64,000 bases of DNA from Nemertoderma westbladi (taxonomy: Eukaryota; Xenacoelomorpha; Nemertodermatida; Nemertodermatidae). How positions within the stretch are numbered: position 1 is the stretch's first letter; each line of letters starts with the position of its first letter. Below the pieces are notes generated by a model. That model did not search any database. It was given only the letters and a program-made list of their open reading frames with translations, and was not told where the DNA came from. Positions 26,220 through 38,245 of the stretch are shown here, piece after piece. Both the position numbers and the translations under genes were made by a program. Where the stretch lies: assembly GCA_032718475.1 (NCBI GenBank), contig JAUCBJ010005141.1, positions 1-64,000 on the forward strand. The letters are read 5' to 3'.

Positions 26220-29200
26220 TCAGCTCTTTTGATTTAACTTTAAACTGTTGGTTAAGGTCTCGGGTTGAGCTCTATTGATTTAACTTTAAACCGTTGGTTA
26301 AGATCTCGGGTTCAGCTCTATTAATTTAACTTTAAACCGTTGGTTAAGGTCTCGGGTTCAGCTCTTTTGATTTAACTTTAAACCGTTGGTTAAGGTCTCG
26401 GATTCAGCTCTATTGATTTAACTTTAAACCGTTGGTTAAGGTCTCGTGTTCAGCCCTATTGATTTAACTTTAAACCGTTGGTTAAGGTCTCGGGTTCAGC
26501 TCTATTTATTTAACTTTAAACCGTTGGTTAAGGTCTCGGGTTCAGCTCTTTTGATTTAACTTTAAACCGTTGGTTAAGGTCTCGGATTCAGCTCTATTGA
26601 TTTAACTTTAAACCGTTGGTTAAGGTCTCGTGTTCAGCCCTATTGATTTAACTTTAAACCGTTGGTTAAGGTCTCGGGTTCAGCACTATTGATTTAACTT
26701 TAAACCGTTGGTTAAGGTCTCGGGTTCAGCTCTATTGATTTAACTTTAAGCCGTTGGTTAAGGTCTCGGGTTCAGCTCTATTTATTTAACTTTAAACCGT
26801 TGGTTAAGGTCTCGGGTTCAGCTCTATTGATTTAACTTTAAACCGTTGGTTAAGGTCTCGGGTTCAGCTCTATTGATTTAACTTTAAACAAATTGGTTAA
26901 GGTCTCGGGTTCAGCTCTATTGATTTAACTTTAAACCGTTGGTTAAGGTCTCGGGTTCAGCTCTATTGATTTAACTTTAAACAAATTGGTTAAGGTCTCG
27001 GGTTCAGCTCTATTGATTTAACTTTAAACCGTTGGTTAAGGTCTCGGGTTCAGCCCTATTGATTTAACTTTAAACCGTTGGTTAAGGTCTCGGGTTCAGC
27101 TCTTTTGATTTAACTTTAAACTGTTGGTTAAGGTCTCGGGTTCAGCTCTATTGATTTAACTTTAAACCGTTGGTTAAGATCTCGGGTTCAGCTCTATTGA
27201 TTTAACTTTAAACCGTTGGTTAAGGTCTCGGGTTCAGCTCTTTTGATTTAACTTTAAACCGTTGGTTAAGGTCTCGGATTCAGCTCTATTGATTTAACTT
27301 TAAACCGTTGGTTAAGGTCTCGTGTTCAGCCCTATTGATTTAACTTTAAACCGTTGGTTAAGGTCTCGGGTTCAGCTCTATTTATTTAACTTTAAACCGT
27401 TGGTTAAGGTCTCGGGTTCAGCTCTTTTGATTTAACTTTAAACCGTTGGTTAAGGTCTCGGATTCAGCTCTATTGATTTAACTTTAAACCGTTGGTTAAG
27501 GTCTCGTGTTCAGCCCTATTGATTTAACTTTAAACCGTTGGTTAAGGTCTCGGGTTCAGCACTATTGATTTAACTTTAAACCGTTGGTTAAGGTCTCGGG
27601 TTCAGCTCTATTGATTTAACTTTAAGCCGTTGGTTAAGGTCTCGGGTTCAGCTCTATTTATTTAACTTTAAACCGTTGGTTAAGGTCTCGGGTTCAGCTC
27701 TATTGATTTAACTTTAAACCGTTGGTTAAGGTCTCGGGTTCAGCTCTATTGATTTAACTTTAAACAAATTGGTTAAGGTCTCGGGTTCAGCTCTATTGAT
27801 TTAACTTTAAACCGTTGGTTAAGGTCTCGGGTTCAGCTCTATTGATTTAACTTTAAACAAATTGGTTAAGGTCTCGGGTTCAGCTCTATTGATTTAACTT
27901 TAAACCGTTGGTTAAGGTCTCGGGTTTAGCTCTATTGATTTAACTTTAAACCGTCGGTTAAGGTCTCGGGTTCAGCTCTATTGATTTAACTTTAAACAAA
28001 TTGGTTAAGGTCTCGGGTTCAGCTCTATTGATTTAACTTTAAACCGTTGGTTAAGGTCTCTGGTTCAGCTCTATTGATTTAACTTTAAACCGTTGGTTAA
28101 GGTATCGAGTTCAGCTCTATTGATTTAACTTTAAACCGTTGGTTAAGGTCTCTGGTTCAGCTCTATTGATTTAACTTTAAACCGTTGGTTAAGGTGTCGG
28201 GTTCAGCTCTATTGATTTAACTTTAAACCGTTGGTTAAGGTCTCGGGTTCAGCTCTATTGATTTAACTTTAAACCGTTGGTTAAGGTATCGGGTTCAGCT
28301 CTATTGATTTAACTTTAAACCGTTGGTTAAGGTCTCGGGTTCAGCTATTTATTTAACTTTAAACCGTTGGTTAAGGTCTCGGGTTTAGCCCTATTTATTT
28401 AACTTTAAACCGTTGATTAAGGTCTCGGATTCAGCCCTATTGATTTAACTTTAAACCGTTGGTTAAGGTCTCGGGTTCAGTTCTATGGATTTAACTTTAA
28501 ACCGTTGGTTAAGGTCTCGGGTTCAGCTCTATTGATTTAACTTTAAACCGTTGGTTAAGGTCTCTGGTTCAGCTCTATTGATTTAACTTTAAACCGTTGG
28601 TTAAGGTCTCGAGTTCAGCTCTATTGATTTAACTTTAAACCGTTGGTTAAGGTCTCTGGTTCAGCTCTATTGATTTAACTTTAAACCGTTGGTTAAGGTC
28701 TCGGGTTCAGCTCTATTGATTTAACTTTAAACCGTTGGTTAAGGTCTCGGGTTCAGCTCTATTGATTTAACTTTAAACCGTTGGTTAAGGTCTCGGGTTC
28801 AGCTCTATTGATTTAACTTTAAACAAATTGGTTAAGGTCTCGGGTTCAGCTCTATTGATTTAACTTTAAACCGTTGGTTAAGGTCTCGGGTTCAGCTCTA
28901 TTGATTTAACTTTAAACAAATTGGTTAAGGTCTCGGGTTCAGCTCTATTGATTTAACTTTAAACCGTTGGTTAAGGTCTCGGGTTTAGCTCTATTGATTT
29001 AACTTTAAACCGTCGGTTAAGGTCTCGGGTTCAGCTCTATTGATTTAACTTTAAACAAATTGGTTAAGGTCTCGGGTTCAGCTCTATTGATTTAACTTTA
29101 AACCGTTGGTTAAGGTCTCGGGTTCAGCTCTATTGATTTAACTTTAAACCGTTGGTTAAGGTATCGGGTTCAGCTCTATTGATTTAACTTTAAACCGTTG

Positions 29201-29580
29201 GTTAAGGTCTCGGGTTCAGCTATTTATTTAACTTTAAACCGTTGGTTAAGGTCTCGGGTTTAGCCCTATTTATTTAACTTTAAACCGTTGATTAAGGTCT
29301 CGGATTCAGCCCTATTGATTTAACTTTAAACCGTTGGTTAAGGTCTCGGGTTCAGTTCTATGGATTTAACTTTAAACCGTTGGTTAAGGTCTCGGGTTCA
29401 GCTCTATTGATTTAACTTTAAACCGTTGGTTAAGGTCTCTGGTTCAGCTCTATTGATTTAACTTTAAACCGTTGGTTAAGGTCTCGAGTTCAGCTCTATT
29501 GATTTAACTTTAAACCGTTGGTTAAGGTCTCTGGTTCAGCTCTATTGATTTAACTTTAAACCGTTGGTTAAGGTCTCGGG
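26220..29580. repeat. About 0.875-kb higher-order repeats inside the 46-bp satellite
   Basis: CGTGTTCAGCC units lie at 26445 and 26629 and again at 27319 and 27505, offset about 875 (19 units). Separately, CAGCTATTTATTTAAC at 28342 and 29217 and TTCTATGGATTT at about 28482 and 29357 are also offset by 875. The GGGTTTAGC...CCGTCGG block at 27922 and 28981 is offset by 1059, showing a further insertion in one copy. Confidence 0.75.
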
Positions 29581-30299
29581 TTCAGCTCTATTGATTTAAC
29601 TTTAAACCGTTGGTTAAGGTCTCGGGTTCAGCCCTATTGGTTTAACTTTAAACAAATTGGTTAAGGTCTCGGGTTCAGCTCTATTGATTTAACTTTAAAC
29701 CGTTGGTTAAGGTCTCGGGTTCAGCTCTATTGATTTAACTTTAAACCGTTGGTTAAGGTCTCGGGTTCAGCTCTATTGATTTAACTTTAAACCTTTGGTT
29801 ATGGTCTCGGGTTCAGCTCTATTGATTTAACTTTAAACCTTTGGTTAAGGTCTCGGGTTCAGCTCTATTGATTTAACTTTAAACCGTTGGTTCAGCTCTA
29901 TTGATTTAACTTTAAACCGTTGGTTAAGGTCTCGGGTTCAGCTCTATTGATTTAACTTTAAACCGTTGGTTAAGGTCTCGGGTTCAGCTCTATTGATTTA
30001 ACTTTAAACCGTTGGTTAAGGTCTCGGGTTCAGCTCTATTGATTTAACTTTAAACCGTTGGTTAAGGTCTCGGGTTCAGCTCTATTGATTTAACTTTAAA
30101 CCGTTGGTTAAGGTCTCGGGTTCAGCTCTATTGATTTAACTTTAAACCGTTGGTTAAGGTCTCGGGTTCAGCTCTATTGATTTAACTTTAAACCGTTGGT
30201 TAAGGTCTCGGGTTCAGCTCTATTGATTTAACTTTAAACCGTTGGTTAAGGTCTCGGGTTCAGCTCTATTGATTTAACTTTAAACCGTTGGTTAAGGTC

Positions 30300-33200
30300 T
30301 CGGGTTCAGTTCTATTGATTTAACTTTAAACCGTTGGTTAAGGTCTCGGGTTCAGCTCTATTGATTTAACTTTAAACCGTTGGTCAAGGTCTCGGGTTCA
30401 GCCCTATTGATTTAACTTTAAACCGTTGGTTAAGGTCTCGGGTTCAGCTCTATTGATTTAACTTTAAACCGTTGGTTAAGGTCTCGGGTTCAGCTCTATT
30501 GATTTAACTTTAAACCGTTGGTTAAGGTCTCGGGTTCAGCTCTATTGATTTAACTTTAAACGTTTGGTTAAGGTCTCGGGTTCAGCCCTTTTGATTTAAC
30601 TTTAAACCGTTGGTTAAGGTCTCGGGTTCAGCTCTATTGATTTATCTTTAAACCGTTGGTTAAGGTCTCGGGTTCAGCTCTATTGATTTAACTTTAAACC
30701 GTTGGTTAAGGTCTCGGGTTCAGCTCTATTGATTTAACTTTAAACCGTTGGTTAAGGTCTCGGGTTCAGCTCTATTGACTATTGATTTAACTTTAAACCG
30801 TTGGTTAAGGTCTCGTGTTCAGCTCTATTGATTTCACTTTAAACCGTTGGTTAAGGTTTCGGGTTCAGCTCTATTGATTTAACTTTAAACCGTTGGTTAA
30901 GGTCTCGGGTTCAGCTCTATTAACTTTAAACCGTTGGTTAATGTCTCGGGTTCAGCTCTATTGATTTAACTTTAAACCATTGGTTAAGGTCTCGGGTTCA
31001 GTTCTATTGATTTAACTTTAAACCGTTGGTTAAGGTCTCGGGTTCAGCTCTATTAACTTTAAACCGTTGGTTAAGGTCTCGGGTTCAGCTCTATTAACTT
31101 TAAACCGTTGGTTAAGGTCTCGGGTTCAACTCCATTGATTTAACTTTAAACCGTTGGTTAAGGTCTCGGGTTCAGCTCTATTGATTTAACTTTAAACCGT
31201 TTGTTAAGGTCTCGGGTTCAGCTCTATTGATTTAACTTTAAACCGTTGGTTAATGTCTCGGGTTCAGCTCTATTTATTTAACTTTAAACCATTGGTTAAT
31301 GTCTCGGGTTCAGCTCTATTGATTTAACTTTAAACCGTTGGTTAAGGTCTCGGGTTCAGCTCTATTGATTTAACTTTAAACCGTTGGTTAAGGTCTCGGG
31401 TTCAGCTCTATTGATTTAACTTTAAACCGTTGGTTAAGGTCTCGGGTTCAGCTCTATTGATTTAACTTTAAACCGTTGGTTAAGGTCTCGGGTTCAGCTC
31501 TATTAACTTTAAACCGTTGGTTAAGGTCTCGGGTTCAGCTCTATTAACTTTAAACCGTTGGTTAAGGTCTCGGGTTCAGCTCTATTGATTTAACTTTAAA
31601 CCGTTGGTTAAGGTCTCGGGTTCAGCTCTATTAACTTTAAACCGTTGGTTAAGGTCTCGGGTTCAGCTCTATTCATTTAACTTCTAACCTTTTGGTTAAG
31701 GTCTCGGGTTCAGCTCTATTGATTTAACTTTAAACCGTTGGTTAAGGTCTTGGGTTCAGCTCTATTGATTTAACTTTAAACCGTTGGTTAAGGTCTCGGG
31801 TTCAGCTCTATTGATTTAACTTTAAACCGTTGGTTAAGGTCTCGGGTTCAGCTCTATTGATTTAACTTTAAACCGTTGGTTAAGGTCTCGGGTTCAGCTC
31901 TATTGATTTAACTTTAAACCGTTGGTTAAGGTCTCGGGTTCAGCTCTATTGATTTAACTTTAAACCGTTGGTTAAGGTCTCGGGTTCAGCTCTATTGATT
32001 TAACTTTAAACCGTTGGTCAAAGTCTCGGGTTCAGCCCTATTGATTTAACTTTAAACCGTTGGTTAAGGTCTCGGGTTCAGCTCTATTGATTTAACTTTA
32101 AACCGTTGGTTAAGGTCTCGGGTTCAGCTCTATTGATTTAACTTTAAACCGTTGGTTAAGGTCTCGGGTTCAGCTCTATTGATTTAACTTTAAACGTTTG
32201 GTTAAGGTCTCGGGTTCAGCCCTTTTGATTTAACTTTAAACCGTTGGTTAAGGTCTCGGGTTCAGCTCTATTGATTTATCTTTAAACCGTTGGTTAAGGT
32301 CTCGGGTTCAGCTCTATTGATTTAACTTTAAACCGTTGGTTAAGGTCTCGGGTTCAGCTCTATTGATTTAACTTTAAACCGTTGGTTAAGGTCTCGGGTT
32401 CAGCTCTATTGACTATTGATTTAACTTTAAACCTTTGGTTAAGGTCTCGTGTTCAGCTCTATTGATTTCACTTTAAACCGTTGGTTAAGGTTTCGGGTTC
32501 AGCTCTATTGATTTAACTTTAAACCGTTGGTTAAGGTCTCGGGTTCAGCTCTATTAACTTTAAACCGTTGGTTAATGTCTCGGGTTCAGCTCTATTGATT
32601 TAACTTTAAACCATTGGTTAAGGTCTCGGGTTCAGTTCTATTGATTTAACTTTAAACCGTTGGTTAAGGTCTCGGGTTCAGCTCTATTAACTTTAAACCG
32701 TTGGTTAAGGTCTCGGGTTCAGCTCTATTAACTTTAAACCGTTGGTTAAGGTCTCGGGTTCAACTCCATTGATTTAACTTTAAACCGTTGGTTAAGGTCT
32801 CGGGTTCAGCTCTATTGATTTAACTTTAAACCGTTGGTTAAGGTCTCGGGTTCAGCTCTATTGATTTAACTTTAAACCGTTGGTTAATGTCTCGGGTTCA
32901 GCTCTATTTATTTAACTTTATACCATTGGTTAATGTCTCGGGTTCAGCTCTATTGATTTAACTTTAAACCGTTGGTTAAGGTCTCGGGTTCAGCTCTATT
33001 GATTTAACTTTAAACCGTTGGTTAAGGTCTCGGGTTCAGCTCTATTGATTTAACTTTAAACCGTTGGTTAAGGTCTCGGGTTCAGCTCTATTGATTTAAC
33101 TTTAAACCGTTGGTTAAGGTCTCGGGTTCAGCTCTATTAACTTTAAACCGTTGGTTAAGGTCTCGGGTTCAGCTCTATTAACTTTAAACCGTTGGTTAAG

Positions 33201-34418
33201 GTCTCGGGTTCAGCTCTATTAACTTTAAACCGTTGGTTAAGGTCTCGGGTTCAGCTCTATTCATTTAACTTCTAACCTTTTGGTTAAGGTCTCGGGTTCA
33301 GCTCTATTGATTTAACTTTAAACCGTTGGTTAAGGTCTTGGGTTCAGCTCTATTGATTTGACTTTAAACCGTTGGTTAAGGTCTCGGGTTCAGCTCTATT
33401 GATTTAACTTTAAACCGTTGGTTAAGGTCTCGGGGTAAGGTCTCGGGTTCAGCTCTATTGATTTAACTTTAAACCGTTGGTTAAGGTCTCGCGTTCAGCT
33501 CTATTGATTTAACTTTAAACCTTTTGGTTAAGGTCTTGGGTTCAGCTCTATTAACTTTAAACCGTTGGTTAAGGTCTCGGGTTCAGCTCTATTAACTTTA
33601 AACCGTTGGTTAAGGTCTCGGATTCAGCTCTATTGTTTTAACTTTAAACCGTTGGTTAAGGTCTTGGGTTCAGCTCTATTGATTTAACTTTAAACCGTTG
33701 GTTAAGGTCTCGGGTTCAGCTCTATTGATTTAACTTTAAACCGTTGGTTAATGTCTCGGGTTCAGCTCTATTTACTTAACTTTAAACCATTGGTTAATGT
33801 CTCGGGTTCAGCTCTATTGATTTAACTTTAAACCGTTGGTTAAGGTCTCGGGTTCAGCTCTATTGATTTAACTTTAAACCGTTGGTTAAGGTCTCGGGTT
33901 CAGCTCTATTGATTTAACTTTAAACCGTTGGTTAAGGTCTCGGGTTCAGCTCTATTGATTTAACTTTAAACCGTTGGTTAAGGTCTCGGGTTCAGCTCTA
34001 TTAACTTTAAACCGTTGGTTAAGGTCTCGGGTTCAGCTCTATTAACTTTAAACCGTTGGTTAAGGTCTCGGGTTCAGCTCTATTGATTTAACTTTAAACC
34101 GTTGGTTAAGGTCTCGGGTTCAGCTCTATTAACTTTAAACCGTTGGTTAAGGTCTCGGGTTCAGCTCTATTCATTTAACTTCTAACCTTTTGGTTAAGGT
34201 CTCGGGTTCAGCTCTATTGATTTAACTTTAAACCGTTGGTTAAGGTCTTGGGTTCAGCTCTATTGATTTGAAACCGTTGGTTAAGGTCTCGGGTTCAGCT
34301 CTATTGATTTAACTTTAAACCGTTGCTTAAGGTCTCGGGTTCAGCTCTATTGATTTAACTTTAAACCGTTGGTTAAGGTCTCGGGTTCAGTTCTATTGAT
34401 TTAACTTTAAACCGTTGG
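30300..34418. repeat. 1.63-kb higher-order repeat at the right side of the satellite
   Basis: CTATTGACTATTG lies at about 30773 and 32407 and CAACTCCATTG at 31127 and 32761, both offset by 1634. CTATTCATTTAACTTCTAACC-type units lie near 31670, 33258 and 34168. The last two intervals (1588 and 910) show loss of one unit and a further partial copy. The copies decay slightly towards the edge. Confidence 0.75.
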
Positions 34419-34419
34419 C

Positions 34420-34960
34420 AAAATTCTGACAGTTAACTTCGACAGTCCTCAAAGCTCAAAGGTTGGTGTTCTTGAGTATGTGAATGACTTCTGCTTCTTG
34501 GGATCATTGATTCTGAAATCAGTTGATGACCCTCAAATACGTAAGGGAGGCACTGGGCAGCATTGAATGGGCTGCCCAGGATTTTGAAGTCACATAGAAT
34601 GCATTAGAATCTTCAGGTTGGATGATTTAGAGAAGTTAGTTGGAGAACCGGTACTCTTAAATTGGAGTTCAAGCTGGCCTCTTACTGCTGAAGTGACGAG
34701 GACAACAAATCTAATCTCTCGACGACATGTATACAAGAATGTTACGCACACAGAGACACAGTACAATTCGCACATCTCCAACCAGACAATATACAATATT
34801 TGAAGTGTCTCCCCAGTCCCCCAAGGTTGACACTTGAACAGTAACGGAGGCGCGTCTGATTTTCAAGAGATTGCTTCCGCCTTGAGGACCAGCCAGTGCA
34901 CAATCATGTGCTTCGGCAGCCTCATGGAGATAATAAGTATTGTGGGCCCTAGGCAGCCCT
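34420..34960 (+). pseudogene. Non-LTR retrotransposon fragment, RT C-terminal side
   Basis: Translation from 34420 gives KILTVNFDSPQ followed after a short gap by VNDFCFLGSLI. This matches the equivalent region of the LINE at 43780-45260, just after its FADD catalytic motif. It stops at TGA near 34566. Sequence down to about 34960 still aligns with that LINE (the NAHISNQTIYNI stretch and the downstream Arg-rich end) but is frameshifted. The left end abuts the last satellite unit with no intervening DNA, so this copy is truncated at or by the satellite edge. Confidence 0.75.
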
Positions 34961-35087
34961 TAACTATGTAATAATACAATGATCAATAATAAAACTTGAA
35001 GACTGTATGTAACTCATTTAGTATTAGTAGTAGTAGTTATTCGATTAAAAACGATTAAAAGCTAGAGTCGATGTAGTCAAAAAAGAC

Positions 35088-35532
35088 AAATTCATGGAAG
35101 CCTGTTTTACCAGTAATACTGATATTTTTGTTGAATTGAAAAAGTAACCTGGTACTAATGGACAGAACATTAGTACAGTTATAGATGGTGAGATAGACGG
35201 GCAGTCTATTGCAAATAGGTTTGCTAGTATATACCGTGTTTTATATAATCAAGATTATGAACAAAGCCGCCTCCGCTTTGTAGGACATTGCTTTAGCCGT
35301 GAGGACCAGCTAGAGCATAATCTTGTGCTTTGGCAGCCTCATGGAGTGAATAAGTATGGTGGACAGCCCATGGCTTTCTTGAGACGCAACTTAAAGGACA
35401 CTGGCCTTGAAGATGCGGATGATCTGGCATTTGTCATGGGTGATAGGGAGTTGTTGCAGCCCAAATTTGTCGACAAGCCGGCACAGCATTCTTAAAAATG
35501 CAGCTGCAATGCAGCATGCCGATCCTAGTAGT
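35088..35532 (+). pseudogene. Internally deleted LINE copy with an intact 3' end
   Basis: One frame runs from 35088 to TAA at 35493-35495, with an internal TAA near 35136. Its first part (GQNISTVIDGEIDGQSIANR) resembles the linker between endonuclease and RT in LINE ORF2. It then joins in frame, at about 35266, to the extreme C-terminus seen in the 43780-45260 LINE (RLRFVGHCFSRED, then LKDTGLEDADDLA). The whole RT core is absent. The 3' end GATCCTAGTAGT matches that of the other copy, and no poly(A) tail is present. Confidence 0.7.
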
Positions 35533-36835
35533 TTATGAGTATCAGTTAATTAAATCATTTTTAAACACAAAAAATCTGAGGGTTCCTTGATGGTCGCTGC
35601 GATAACATATCTTATTTTAAGATGAAGACTTGGTGAACGGCTTGCCGACGAGATATGTTCTGTTCACTTTCAACCACTTTCACACAGAAATGCAGACTTG
35701 TCCGACACTGGCGGGTGCGAAATATTGTTTTATATATACATAGTTGATAATTAGTAACTAAATTGACTTCATTTGCTCTAAATAAATGTTGGTTAAAACA
35801 TTTCGGCAAAATGATTGAGGAGAAAAAAAAAGGGATAAATATATATTTATGTAGAATGAAAATGTGGGTTAATATATTTCTTCAGTTTGAAAATGTGGGT
35901 TAAATATAATTCTGCAGAATGGAACTGTGGGTTAATATATTTCTGCAGAAAGGAACTATGGGTTAATATATTTCTGCAGAAAGGAACTGTGGGTTATTTA
36001 TTACATTTCTGCAAAATCAAGAAGGTGGATTTGACACATGTGGGTTGGAATTTGTTTTTTTTTTCCAGCTTTTCAGTCGTGATTTCGACTCTCGGTTTTT
36101 TTAAACGATTTTCAATCATCCCAGGCAGCCTACAGTATGACGTCACTAAGTCGAAATTGACCAAAATGTGGGTTAATACATTTCTGCAAAACACCGTCCG
36201 TATAACAATGTTTTACACCAGTAACCTGTATTCTGTTCAGTTGATCTGTAGGCCTATAATATTAAAACAAGTCATCCGGGGAAAAGTTTGGAAAAATTTT
36301 TTTTGAATCAATTAATATTTGTAAAATATGGGAAAGTAGCAGGTTTCAGTTGCGGTGTTTTCTAACCAAAACAAGAAACAAAACTAGTATTCGCAATTAA
36401 GGGAAAAGAGCAGTTTATAGTTGCTCATCGGGAATCCCATACTGCAACATATCCCCGACTTCGTCATATGTAAAACCAGTAAGAACTGACCATCTCACCT
36501 GTTTTAACTCGGCATAGATATTTACATATACCCACCCTCCACATATTACCATGAGTAAGAGGGTATGGCAAATTATCACTTATAGAGAGTGTTATTGCAC
36601 CACACGAAGAAATATCACTCATATTGCACTCATTACAGATTCGTCTAAGATTGAAACCGCAGGACCGCTACGACTCAGACAATTATTCCAAACCAGATTA
36701 GCCAAAAACCAAAGCCAAAAACCTAACACAAAGTTTCTCAGATGCGAAAAGTTTGCTACCTACTTCGATATCATAATTATAGGTCGCTCAAAACCTACAG
36801 TAACTCCTCAACTATGAAACGATGAACATTATATG
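35533..36835. other. Intergenic DNA with a small 31-bp tandem repeat
   Basis: About five degenerate copies of a roughly 31-bp unit around GTGGGTTAATATATTTCTGC lie at 35857-36017, and one isolated copy lies near 36166. An 88-codon open frame at 36551-36817 has no recognisable domain and I do not call it a gene. Nothing else is identified. Confidence 0.5.
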
Positions 36836-38245
36836 GCAAAGTCCACACTAGTCGGACGTTGCTATTCCACACAAAGTCCACACTAGCCGGACGGTGCTAT
36901 TCCACACAAAGTCCACACTAGCCGGACGGTGCTATTCCACACAAAGTCCACACTAGTCGGACGTTGCTATTCCACACAAAGTCCACACTAGTCGGACGTT
37001 GCTATTCCACACAAAGTCCATACTAGTCGGACGTTGCTATTCCACACAAAGTCCACACTAGTCGGACGTTGCTATTCCACACAAAGTCCACACTAGTCGG
37101 ACGTTGCTATTCCACACAAAGTCCACACTAGTCGGACGTTGCTATTCCACACAAAGTCCACACTAGTCGGACGTTGCTATTCCACACAAAGTCCACACTA
37201 GTCGGACGTTGCGATTCCACACAAATTCCACACTAGTCGGACGTTGCTATTCCACACAAAGTCCACACTAGTCGGACGTTGCTATTCCACACAATGTCCA
37301 CACTAGTCGGACGTTGCTATTCCACACAAAGTCCACACTAGCCGGACGGTGCTATTCCACACAAAGTCCACACTAGCCGGACGGTGCTATTCCACACAAA
37401 GTCCACACTAGTCGGACGTTGCTATTCCACACAAAGTCCACACTAGTCGGACGTTGCTATTCCACACAAAGTCCACACTAGTCGGACGTTGCTATTCCAC
37501 ACAAAGTCCACACTAGTCGGACGTTGCTATTCCACACAAAGTCCACACTAGTCGGACGTTGCTATTCCACACAAAGTCCACACTAGTCGGACGTTGCGAT
37601 TCCACACAAATTCCACACTAGTCGGACGTTGCTATTCCACACAAAGTCCACACTAGTCGGACGTTGCTATTCCACACAAAGTCCACACTAGTCGGACGTT
37701 GCTATTCCACACAAAGTCCACACTAGCCGGACGGTGCTATTCCACACAAAGTCCACACTAGCCGGACGGTGCTATTCCACACAAAGTCCACACTAGTCGG
37801 ACGTTGCTATTCCACACAAAGTCCACACTAGTCGGACGTTGCTATTCCACACAAAGTCCACACTAGTCGGACGTTGCTATTCCACACAAAGTCCACACTA
37901 GTCGGACGTTGCTATTCCAAACAAAGTCCACACTAGTCGGACGTTGCTATTCCACACAAATTCCACACTAGTCGGACGTTGCTATTCCACACAAAGTCCA
38001 CACTAGTCGGACGTTGCTATTCCACACAAAGTCCACACTAGTCGGACGTTGCTATTCCACACAAAGTCCACACTAGCCGGACGGTGCTATTCCACACAAA
38101 GTCCACACTAGCCGGACGGTGCTATTCCACACAAAGTCCACACTAGTCGGACGTTGCTATTCTACACAAAGTCCACACTAGTCGGACGTTGCTATTCCAC
38201 ACAAAGTCCACACTAGTCGGACGTTGCTATTCCACACAAAGTCCA
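36836..38245. repeat. 35-bp satellite array, about 40 copies
   Basis: The unit reads CACAAAGTCCACACTAGTCG then GACGTTGCTATTCCA, 35 bp. Two main variants exist, GTCGGACGTT and GCCGGACGGT. The GCC form occurs in adjacent pairs near 36885, 37340, 37725 and 38075, which gives a higher-order period of about 10-13 units. A GCGATTCCACACAAATTCC variant also recurs. The array is cut at its right end by the LTR of element A, immediately after GTCCA. Confidence 0.95.

Larger units (their letters stand above)
6119..34418. repeat. 46-bp satellite array, about 28.3 kb (roughly 600 units)
   Basis: The unit reads GGTCTCGGGTTCAGCTCTAT then TGATTTAACTTTAAACCGTT then GGTTAA, 46 bp. The array is continuous and in one orientation. 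Recurrent variants include a 33-bp form lost between GGTT repeats (CCGTTGGTTCAGCTC), a 41-bp form lacking about five bases (CTATTAACTTT), a CCCTATTGGTTT...CCATTGG form, GGTGTAAGG insertions, and AAACAAATTGG and CTTTTTGG forms. Because 46 is not a multiple of 3 and the unit carries several TAA triplets, it is non-coding. The right edge stops mid-unit at a LINE fragment. Clear higher-order structure is listed separately. Confidence 0.97.

Noticed and set aside
6119-34418. CRISPR-like array of short regular repeats
   Set aside because: Units are contiguous 46-bp copies with no unique spacers, and the context is eukaryotic. It is a satellite.
36551-36817. 88-codon open frame as a possible small gene
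   Set aside because: No domain, no homologous copy in the window and no promoter signal. Length is within chance for this composition.
36836-38245. CRISPR-like 35-bp repeats
   Set aside because: No spacers between repeats; head-to-tail satellite.
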